A stretch of 64,000 nt of DNA from Leptospira bourretii (GTDB lineage Bacteria; Spirochaetota; Leptospiria; Leptospirales; Leptospiraceae): positions 186,001-250,000 of the forward strand of contig NZ_RQFW01000005.1 in the NCBI RefSeq assembly GCF_004770145.1, in the 5' to 3' direction. Each line of letters opens with the position of its first letter. The stretch's first letter is position 1. Of the stretch, positions 16,887 to 23,735 are shown piece after piece. A program made the translations under genes and the position numbers. The notes beneath the pieces were generated by a model. That model had not been told where the DNA came from and did no database searches. It saw nothing but the letters and a program-made list of their open reading frames with translations.

Positions 16887-18088
16887 ATTACACTCATTAT
16901 CTGAAATTGTATTTCTTTCTGGATTACTCCATCAATAGAAATAACCGCTGTCCACTCACCTTCTAATGGTTCTGTAGGATCTTCCAATTGGACATCTAAA
17001 AAGGTATCCCACCATTCAGGATTTGTCTCCCAATTATACAATTTAGAAATAGTCGTGCCATTTTTACGAACGGAAATTTGTATCTTATATCGAGAAGGTT
17101 TCAAAAGAGGAATATAAAAGTAAAGAGGAGAACTTTTGGAAAATGTTGTGGAACGACAGCCCAATTTTTCTAAACTTTGAACCGATTCGCAAATTTGGAT
17201 TTCCTCAATGTCGGAGGCAGTTTTGACCATTGGATCGTTTGGTTCCCTCCTCCAATGGAGTTGTCCTTCCGCAAGGACTTCCGAGTCGGAAGATTCTGTC
17301 CGAAATTTTGTTGGGATCGTTTTTTTTCGTAAGTGGGGCGTTGGTTTATAAACTTCAAAATGGAGGTGAGGCCCGTCGCTAAATCCTGTACTTCCAGCAT
17401 ATCCAAGTGGAGATCCGGAGGTAACCCTCTGGCCTCGTTTGACAAGAACTCCCATATAACGTAAATGTGCATACTGACCAATTGTTCCATCGTCATGGAG
17501 GATTTTTACGTAATTTGCCGAATGGATGTATTTGATTTCAAATCCTCCTTCGTTATTTTTTTGTTCTGTATCGATTACAATTCCATCTCTTGCAGCCGTG
17601 ACCAAGTCCCCTTCCCTCAATCCAAAATCAATCGAATAACGGTTATCACCCTGGTGACTTTTTGTACCCTTATAACCCTGGTAAACTCGAACCTTCATTC
17701 CTTTTTCAAAAGGCAAATCATACACTACTTTTGGATTGTGGTGGACTGAAAAATTTCCAAGTATCCATTTGAATTTGATTTGGTAGATCCAACGTTTGTT
17801 TGGTTTGTTCACGCTCAGCCGAAAGAGTTTTTTCCTTTTGGGTCCCTGAATGACTGTCACAAGAGGAAGTTTGACACTACTCTTCATATTCTTAGAAATT
17901 GCGTTCACCGATAAAGTTGTAACAGTTTCCTTGATGGCAATTTTATTCTGAAAGTAAATGTCCACCCCTGTTTTATCTTGAATGTAAATAACACAAAGTC
18001 TGTCCATGGAACAATACTCTGAATGATCTTTGGCAATCAAAAGCCCCACAGGGAAAATCAAAAATAGAATGAATATGCCAAATCTCAT
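16883..18088 (-). CDS. Secreted M23-family (LytM) peptidase-like protein, copy 1
   Basis: 401 residues with the same plan as its downstream neighbour: signal peptide (FGIFILFLIFPVGLLIAKD), N-terminal beta-rich region with SVNAISKNMKSSVKLPLVTV, LytM domain with KSHQGDNRYSIDFGLREGD, GTIGQYAHLRYMGVLVKRGQ and HLHFEVYKP, and a C-terminal beta domain ending IQMS-like residues. First gene of the two-gene minus-strand unit. About 100 bases separate it from the divergent GST-like gene. Amino-acid divergence between the copies is large in the first 130 residues and in the last 80, while the LytM core is conserved, suggesting different binding targets. Confidence 0.85.
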   Translation of the reverse strand: MRFGIFILFLIFPVGLLIAKDHSEYCSMDRLCVIYIQDKTGVDIYFQNKIAIKETVTTLSVNAISKNMKSSVKLPLVTVIQGPKRKKLFRLSVNKPNKRWIYQIKFKWILGNFSVHHNPKVVYDLPFEKGMKVRVYQGYKGTKSHQGDNRYSIDFGLREGDLVTAARDGIVIDTEQKNNEGGFEIKYIHSANYVKILHDDGTIGQYAHLRYMGVLVKRGQRVTSGSPLGYAGSTGFSDGPHLHFEVYKPTPHLRKKTIPTKFRTESSDSEVLAEGQLHWRREPNDPMVKTASDIEEIQICESVQSLEKLGCRSTTFSKSSPLYFYIPLLKPSRYKIQISVRKNGTTISKLYNWETNPEWWDTFLDVQLEDPTEPLEGEWTAVISIDGVIQKEIQFQIMSVM

Positions 18089-18189
18089 AAAACAGGGAAC
18101 ATATTAATGTGAGGAACGACACACGACAATCTATTTTCCGTTATAAAAACTTGATTGCCTTATGATTTCTTTTCAGTAAATCTCGACTC

Positions 18190-18927
18190 ATGAGTCCAAC
18201 CTTATACACATTTCCCATCTCACATTTTTCTGAAAAGGCTAGATGGGGATTAGACCTCGCCCACTATCCCTATGAACTAAAACCTTTAATCCCTGGACAA
18301 CACATCCAAACTTTAAAACCGCTTGTCAGTGATTTGTATGTCCCCGTTTTAGAAACTGACACTGGGGTCATCCAAGGTTCTGGCAATATTATTGATTTAG
18401 TAGAAGAAAAAGCATTCGGTCACACAGCTTCTTCGGAAGAAAAACAAATGGAAGAAAAGATAGACTCTCAAATTGGAAAGAGCCTACAAACTCTATTGTA
18501 TCACTTTATCCTGGATTACCCAGAGATTGTTGGTAAATTATTTTTATTAAATCCAAGCAAAGCCAGTGATACAGTCGGGCCACCTGAACATTTCGATTTG
18601 ATTGCATTATCTCTCAAAAGAAGATATAAAATCACACCTAAAAATCTAGAAATCGTAAAACAATCATTAGATGAATGTTCCAAAGAATTAATCGAAATTT
18701 ACAAAACTCGCAAGTTTTTTAATGGAACTTCCTTTGGACGAGTGGACTTAACCATGGCAAGTCTTATGGGAATGCTTGCAGAGCCAATGGAATCTCCCGC
18801 TTATCCTTGGTTTGCTTCTGTACAAATGCCAGAATCTTTTCTCACTTGGAGAAAGGACTTGGGTTATGAATTGTTATTCGAAAGAATCGGAGAATTTTAT
18901 AAAGAGTTTCGAATCCAATCCAAATAG
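18190..18927 (+). CDS. Glutathione S-transferase-like protein
   Basis: 245 residues. N-terminal thioredoxin-like domain: LYTFPISHFSEKARWGLDLAHYPYELK, then VPVLETDTGVIQGSGNIIDLVE, where the VPVLE cis-proline and the GSGNIIDLVE (SNAIL-like) segment match GST N-domains. The C-terminal helical domain (about 85-245) is less recognisable. The usual catalytic Ser/Tyr/Cys position is held by the SHFSEKAR stretch, where Ser is plausible. Substrate not identifiable; glutathione use by Leptospira is itself uncertain. The 3' end overlaps the convergent cutA gene by 31 bases. Confidence 0.78.
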   Translation: MSPTLYTFPISHFSEKARWGLDLAHYPYELKPLIPGQHIQTLKPLVSDLYVPVLETDTGVIQGSGNIIDLVEEKAFGHTASSEEKQMEEKIDSQIGKSLQTLLYHFILDYPEIVGKLFLLNPSKASDTVGPPEHFDLIALSLKRRYKITPKNLEIVKQSLDECSKELIEIYKTRKFFNGTSFGRVDLTMASLMGMLAEPMESPAYPWFASVQMPESFLTWRKDLGYELLFERIGEFYKEFRIQSK

Positions 18928-19220
18928 TCTGGATTTCCAGAAACAATTGGCCAAATGACAATGCAGGGAGTATCATAAGAATGTAGTTCTTTGATCCTCT
19001 GCACCAAAACTTTGGATTTGTCCTTGGTTGTTTTGAATAATCCAACTGTTTCCTCTGATTCTTCTAAAACAGAATTCCAAATGTAAACTGACTGCATCCC
19101 TTTGATGATATTGGCACAAGCTGCCAATCGATCTGTAACAACAACTTTAGCAATTTGTTTCGCTTCTTCTTCGGAAGCAAATGTAACATAGACAGTGTAG
19201 TATTCCGATGAATCTTCCAT
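18897..19220 (-). CDS. cutA: CutA1 divalent-ion tolerance family protein
   Basis: 107 residues, a trimeric ferredoxin-like fold. Seen: YTVYVTFASEEEAKQIAKVV, RLAACANIIKGMQSVYIWN, VGLFKTTKDKSKVLVQRIKELHSYDTPCIV and NPDYLDWIRNSL, the whole CutA signature in order. The family is linked to copper/divalent-ion tolerance and possibly signalling; mechanism unsettled. Length is standard. Convergent with the GST-like gene with overlapping ends, divergent from the glycan-binding gene with about 40 bases between. Confidence 0.95.
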   Translation of the reverse strand: MEDSSEYYTVYVTFASEEEAKQIAKVVVTDRLAACANIIKGMQSVYIWNSVLEESEETVGLFKTTKDKSKVLVQRIKELHSYDTPCIVIWPIVSGNPDYLDWIRNSL

Positions 19221-19258
19221 TTATTTTTTTTCCTACTTGCCCTTCATTTTAGATACGT

Positions 19259-20059
19259 ATGATCTTGTGTATGCGTAGTCCAAGTCCAAAAACTTATCTT
19301 TTAATAATCGCCATCTGTCTGCCCATTTTTGCAGAACCTCTCAATCCTCCAAGCCTCACCTCTTCGAGTCAACTCCTACCAAAATCAAAAAAATACACAC
19401 CCATCTTTGCGATGGATGGGAAACTCAAAACCAGCTGGGTCGAAGGAGCCAATGGAGAAGGGATTGGGGAAACTTTACAGATCAAATACAAATCACCTAT
19501 CAATTTTCGCTCCCTTTCCATCTACAATGGGTTTGGTGATCCTAAACTTTGGGCCGCCAACAATCGAATCAAAAAACTGAAAATATCTACCGAAGACGGA
19601 AATGAAGAAATTGTGACTTTAAAAGATAGTTTGTCTCTGCAAATGATTGAATTCAAATCGGAACTTCGAGCCAAAGAAATTTCTCTCACCATCCAAGAAG
19701 TTTATAAAGGAACCAATACAGAAAACACAGCCATAGCTGAACTCACTTTTAATTCAGAACAAGCGGGATCGGCCCTTGTCCCTCCCAAAAATACTTGGGC
19801 CATTGGAAAGTGGAAAACCAAATCCAATATTGCAAGGATCCAACTCCATAACGATGGAACTTGTGAAATGGGATACGAAACAGCAAAGATGTTATGTACT
19901 TGGACAGAAAAAGGGGATAAGGTCATTGTTAGCCTAGAAGCAACTCTTCCTCTCACTAACACTGATATTTTAGAAATCAAACGCAGAGGAAATCCTTCTG
20001 ATCCAACTCTCGAGATCAACGGAAAACATGAATTTATTTCTAACAGGGATGGGGTATAA
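19259..20059 (+). CDS. Exported discoidin-like (NADase-type glycan-binding) domain protein
   Basis: 266 residues. Signal peptide near the N-terminus (TYLLIIAICLPIFAEP, cut after IFA); ATG at 19271 is an alternative start. Residues about 40-165 carry a galactose-binding-like domain: FAMDGKLKTSWVEGANGEGIGE, LSIYNGFGDPKLWAANNRIKK, then IAELTFNS, the pattern seen in the NADase-type glycan-binding family common in Leptospira. The last 90 residues are Lys/Trp/Thr-rich with WAIGKWKTKSNIARIQLHND, which looks like a second small beta domain. Likely role: binding of surface sugars, inferred. Convergent with the ATP-grasp-like gene. Confidence 0.72.
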   Translation: MILCMRSPSPKTYLLIIAICLPIFAEPLNPPSLTSSSQLLPKSKKYTPIFAMDGKLKTSWVEGANGEGIGETLQIKYKSPINFRSLSIYNGFGDPKLWAANNRIKKLKISTEDGNEEIVTLKDSLSLQMIEFKSELRAKEISLTIQEVYKGTNTENTAIAELTFNSEQAGSALVPPKNTWAIGKWKTKSNIARIQLHNDGTCEMGYETAKMLCTWTEKGDKVIVSLEATLPLTNTDILEIKRRGNPSDPTLEINGKHEFISNRDGV

Positions 20060-20080
20060 AAAAGAAATTTATTCTTAAAA

Positions 20081-21124
20081 TCAATCCGTCCAGGATTGCC
20101 AAATGGATTCCACCACGGAAGGTTCATTTTCTTCCGTGGTTTCAAAATACAAAACTGTATTTTGGTAAGGTTTGCCAGATAAGTCTCTAACAGGCGTTAA
20201 TAGAATTAATTGAATACCCAATTCTTTTTCCAAACGTTCTATCGTTTTCCATTCATCAAGCGAACCTTGTTTGGGATAAGGCAAAATTAAAATTCCTGTC
20301 ACCACTTCCACTTTTGGATTTCTTTTTTTTCTCACTTCCCAGAGAATCCGACCAATCGAATAACGGAAGTTAAATTCAGATACAGGTTGGATTTGTATTC
20401 GCCCCTCTTCCCGATACAAAAATCCATCGATAGCACAAGGACCTGAATACTCTTTTGGAACTAGTCCCTTAGTATCACGAACAAGATCCATCACAGGTGG
20501 AAGAAAAGAATTGGCATAAGGAAGTTCCGATCCACCAATTCGAATCCCACGAAATACTCCTTCCTTATCAATGAGCATGGCAGTAGAAGTGAGATAAACG
20601 AACTCACCATCACGTACATCCCAAAGAGTAGAAAAATCGAAAAATCTTTCATCGCCAACCCAGGACTCTGCAAGGATTGGAAAACCAAAAAGTTTTTTAT
20701 TCACTTGGGACATCTTCCAGGAATCCGATCTGGATTTAAAGATGATATGATTTCTACCAGCAAGCCCAAATTCACTTTTTAGAACAATGGGAAGTTTTGC
20801 CTCTTCAAGTTCAGCAAACAAATGTTCTTCGGAGGATATCACTTTGGCTGGTAAAGGAGAATGGTTTTTTCGAAAATCAAGTTGGGTGATTTTAGAATTG
20901 AGATACCGAGACGTTTCCGTTCGAATGGGATCTTCTAGAAGTTTACCTTCATACCATTCGTTCCGACATCCCCACTCGACAAGAGTGACTTCACCAAGTA
21001 TGTCCCCTTCTTGGACCGGAGTTCCGGGAGTTAACCTAACATCCTTCCAATGCGTATAAAGTTCATCACTAGGCAATTCTTCAACAAGAACAAAGTCTTC
21101 AGGTCTTGTAATGGGAAAAAACAT
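20081..21124 (-). CDS. ATP-grasp-like protein
   Basis: About 347 residues. The ATP-grasp reading rests on LPIVLKSEFGLAGRNHIIF (about 120-138), resembling the strand-turn with Lys and Gly-rich loop, and on PVSEFNFRYSIGRILWEV near residue 270, where E-x-N matches the metal-binding pair. ATP-grasp enzymes form amide or thioester bonds via acyl phosphates. I prefer ATG at 21124 with GGAG close upstream; a longer frame from TTG 21232 would start right behind the DegT-type stop, giving coupling. The hairpin 21139-21163 lies just ahead of the preferred start. Pathway unknown; it is the downstream partner of the lysine-less DegT gene. Confidence 0.58.
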   Translation of the reverse strand: MFFPITRPEDFVLVEELPSDELYTHWKDVRLTPGTPVQEGDILGEVTLVEWGCRNEWYEGKLLEDPIRTETSRYLNSKITQLDFRKNHSPLPAKVISSEEHLFAELEEAKLPIVLKSEFGLAGRNHIIFKSRSDSWKMSQVNKKLFGFPILAESWVGDERFFDFSTLWDVRDGEFVYLTSTAMLIDKEGVFRGIRIGGSELPYANSFLPPVMDLVRDTKGLVPKEYSGPCAIDGFLYREEGRIQIQPVSEFNFRYSIGRILWEVRKKRNPKVEVVTGILILPYPKQGSLDEWKTIERLEKELGIQLILLTPVRDLSGKPYQNTVLYFETTEENEPSVVESIWQSWTD

Positions 21125-21138
21125 CTTCTCCAAACAAC

Positions 21139-21163
21139 GATTCCTCCGTTTGAGGGAGGAATC
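21139..21163 (-). promoter_or_regulatory. 9-bp perfect stem-loop ahead of the ATP-grasp-like start
   Basis: GATTCCTCC (21139-21147) and GGAGGAATC (21155-21163) pair perfectly around a 7-base loop; the two arms read the same on both strands. The structure ends 14 bases upstream of ATG 21124 and sequesters a GGAGG. If translation starts at 21232, the element lies within coding sequence. A translational control hairpin is possible; not tested. Confidence 0.4.
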
Positions 21164-21232
21164 TAAATTCAGAGGTGTTGGATACAATCTATACTCAAAT
21201 AATGAGTCTAGAGAATAAAGTGCCGACACCAA

Positions 21233-22327
21233 TCAATAGATGCGTCGGATGGCTGTTGCAATCCGTTGTACATTATCTTTTGTTAGGTTAGGATAAATCG
21301 GAATACAATGTCCACGTTGGAAAAGACGTTCCGCATTAGGAAATTCCAAAGGATTTTCTTCCAACACTCGATGAAGAGGTTCATCTACAGTTCTTTGTGT
21401 TCCAATATGAATGGATTTAAAATACCTTTGGATCTCTTCGTAGTTTTGTCCCGAAACAACAATGGGAAATCTTTGGAATGTATCTTCTGTTGGATTTTGA
21501 AAATAAGTTTCCAATCTTGAATTTTGAACTGCTTGTAAATACGCAGAAGCAATCTTTTTCTTACGTTCTAAGATAACACCAAGTTTGGAAAGTTGTTCAA
21601 TTCCAAGTGCGGCTTGGTAATCCACTAAATTGTAATCATACTTAGGTTCACCAAAGTTACGTTTGGCGGATGATCCAGATTTATAAGATTTCACAACATT
21701 CGAAAGAGAAACTTCAGAAGTGATGATCATCGCACCGTTCCCAGTGGTGATGATATTTTCGGCACTGAGGCCACAAATTGCGATTTTGGATTGTTTCCCA
21801 ACAGTAATGGTTTCTGAGGTGGCACCAATGGCTTCGGTAAAGTCTTCTACCACTTCCAAACCTTCGATGGAATAATCACTGAGACGAATGAGTGATCCAA
21901 AACTATGATCGAATAGAGCAAATTTTGCACCCGATTCATTTTTTTTGCGAAGGAATTCTTCTGGGCAAGGATGAAAGGAGTTTCGTTTCAAATCAATAAG
22001 CACTGGTTTGGCTTGTAAAAGAAAAATCGCATCTAGTGCCGAAATCGGAGCGTAACTAGAAAGTAAAACGGAATCCCCTGCTTTTACACCTAACGCAAGC
22101 AATGCTAAGTGATATGCCGAAGTGAGGGAATTAGAAGAAATGGCATGTTTGATTTTGAAAGTATGGCAGAAGGTTTTTTCAAATCTTTCTACGATTTCGC
22201 CGGTAGAAAGGTGTTCGTCCACGAGACATTCTAAAACACCTTTTAGGTCTTCCCGAGATAGGGTCGGTTTAAAAAATTCGATATCTTTTTCTTTTCGAAC
22301 GGGTCTTTGTATTGTTTCGGTGCTCAT
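21233..22327 (-). CDS. DegT/DnrJ/EryC1 aminotransferase-fold protein lacking the PLP lysine
   Basis: 364 residues with the whole DegT fold-type-I layout: SSNSLTSAYHLALLALGVKAGD, SLIRLSDYSIEGLEVVEDFTE, then CGLSAENIITTGNGAMI, NFGEPKYDYNLVDYQAALG and the C-terminal small domain. Family members put a Schiff-base Lys before N-I-x-T-G-E-G-G; here residue 190 is Glu (codon at 21758-21760, GAA) and the GEGG is NGA. The enzyme therefore should not transaminate by the usual route. Sugar-nucleotide DegT enzymes that use PLP without Lys exist (GDP-4-keto-6-deoxymannose-3-dehydratase uses His). Good SD (GAGGAG). It is immediately followed by the ATP-grasp-like gene and divergent from avtA. Confidence 0.8.
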   Translation of the reverse strand: MSTETIQRPVRKEKDIEFFKPTLSREDLKGVLECLVDEHLSTGEIVERFEKTFCHTFKIKHAISSNSLTSAYHLALLALGVKAGDSVLLSSYAPISALDAIFLLQAKPVLIDLKRNSFHPCPEEFLRKKNESGAKFALFDHSFGSLIRLSDYSIEGLEVVEDFTEAIGATSETITVGKQSKIAICGLSAENIITTGNGAMIITSEVSLSNVVKSYKSGSSAKRNFGEPKYDYNLVDYQAALGIEQLSKLGVILERKKKIASAYLQAVQNSRLETYFQNPTEDTFQRFPIVVSGQNYEEIQRYFKSIHIGTQRTVDEPLHRVLEENPLEFPNAERLFQRGHCIPIYPNLTKDNVQRIATAIRRIY

Positions 22328-22345
22328 CCAACAGCACTCCTCTAT

Positions 22346-22386
22346 ATTATGTCACTTAAATACCCGATTTCTGAATTATGTCACTT
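22346..22386. promoter_or_regulatory. 12-bp direct repeats between divergent genes
   Basis: ATTATGTCACTT occurs twice, at 22346-22357 and 22375-22386, a centre-to-centre distance of 29 bases, in the 103-base region between the DegT-type gene and avtA. The exact repeat over 12 bases in so short a region suggests a repeated operator half or upstream activating site. Which regulator binds is unknown. Confidence 0.5.
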
Positions 22387-22430
22387 CATTTTTCGAAATG
22401 AGAACATAATTTTAGAATTTCATTGGAAAA

Positions 22431-23735
22431 ATGGTTCAGGATGGAGAATACCTCAGAAATATGACCCCCATGCCGAATCCTTCCCTTTCCCTTTGGGCTA
22501 GTCGCCTCCGCCAAAACCAAGGAATCCGTTCCCTAATGGAAGATTTGGGCCAGGTGACGGGCCACCCCGATGAAATTCTCTTGGGAGGGGGAAATCCGGC
22601 CCATATCCCGGAAGCCGAAGAAATTTTTGCCGAGACCTTTCAGAGTCTCGCAAAAGATCCTAAACTTGGGGCCTTACTCGGAGACTACCAAGCCCCGATC
22701 GGGAATGATCGTTTTCGTTCCCTTGCTGCGGAATACCTCTCACCTCATTTAGGTTATGATCTAAAAAAAGGCAATATTGCTTTTTTTAACGGCAGTCAAA
22801 ACGCCTACTCGTATTTACTCAACATTCATTCAGGAAAGATGTTGGATGGAAGTTTTAAAAAAATTCTTTTACCGATAGTTCCAGAATACATCGGTTATGC
22901 GGACCAATCCATAGAAGCAGATGCATTTTTGGCTACCGATCCAGAAGTGATTCCGACAGGAAATCATAGGTTTCGATACGGTTTAAACAAAACAGAGTTT
23001 GATCTTTCCAAGGTTGGTTGTGTGGCTTTGTCTCGCCCCACAAATCCCACGGGAAATATTTTATCAAACAAAGACATTGAATGGATGGAAGAAAGAACCA
23101 AAAAACAAAATCTTCCCCTCCTGATTGATTTAGCCTACGGGAATCCATTCCCAAATTTAATAGGATCGGAAGAACCAATTCATTACCGGGAAGGGAGAAC
23201 TCTCTCCCTTAGTTTCTCTAAAATTGGACTCCCAGGGGTTCGTCTGGGGATGGTTGTTTCCGATCCAGACACCATAGAAACCCTTTCCTCTTACGCTGCT
23301 GTAGGGAATCTTGCTGTAGGAAATTTAGGTGTTTATCTGATGGATATCCTATTTCGTAAAGACATCCTCACCAACCTTTCAAAAAACATCTTACGTCCGT
23401 TTTATGACAAAAAAAGAGAACTGGCTCTCTCCATTTTCGAATCGGAATTCAAAAAACATGGAGTCGAGTATGAAATCCATGATCCTTTGGGTGGATTTTT
23501 TCTTTGGATTCGATTCCCCAACATGTCAGTCACCAACCATAAACTTTACCACCTTTGTAAAGATAAACGGCTCTTCATTGTTTCAGGACATTATTTCTTT
23601 CCAGGTTTAAACTCTGATTTTTCGCATACTCAAGATTGCATACGTTTGACATATTGTCGTCCAGAAGAAGAATTAGCCAGGGGAGCCCATATCCTTGCGG
23701 AAATTGTGGCCTCTCACCAGACGAAATCCGAATGA
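22431..23735 (+). CDS. avtA: Valine-pyruvate aminotransferase
   Basis: Interconverts valine and pyruvate with ketoisovalerate and alanine, PLP dependent. It follows AvtA throughout: SLMEDLGQVTG, LGGGNPAHIPEAEE, LPIVPEYIGYADQSIEADA, CVALSRPTNPTGNIL, LPLLIDLAYGNPFP and the PLP lysine (residue 264) in LSFSKIGLPGVRLG, then PGLN and CIRLTYCRPEEE near the end. 434 residues against 417 in E. coli. Either ATG 22431 or ATG 22461 (MTPMPNPSL) can serve. The stop overlaps the next start as ATGA (23732-23735). With ilvC at 8.3 kb this gives two valine/alanine-related genes in the window, though they are far apart. Confidence 0.88.
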   Translation: MVQDGEYLRNMTPMPNPSLSLWASRLRQNQGIRSLMEDLGQVTGHPDEILLGGGNPAHIPEAEEIFAETFQSLAKDPKLGALLGDYQAPIGNDRFRSLAAEYLSPHLGYDLKKGNIAFFNGSQNAYSYLLNIHSGKMLDGSFKKILLPIVPEYIGYADQSIEADAFLATDPEVIPTGNHRFRYGLNKTEFDLSKVGCVALSRPTNPTGNILSNKDIEWMEERTKKQNLPLLIDLAYGNPFPNLIGSEEPIHYREGRTLSLSFSKIGLPGVRLGMVVSDPDTIETLSSYAAVGNLAVGNLGVYLMDILFRKDILTNLSKNILRPFYDKKRELALSIFESEFKKHGVEYEIHDPLGGFFLWIRFPNMSVTNHKLYHLCKDKRLFIVSGHYFFPGLNSDFSHTQDCIRLTYCRPEEELARGAHILAEIVASHQTKSE

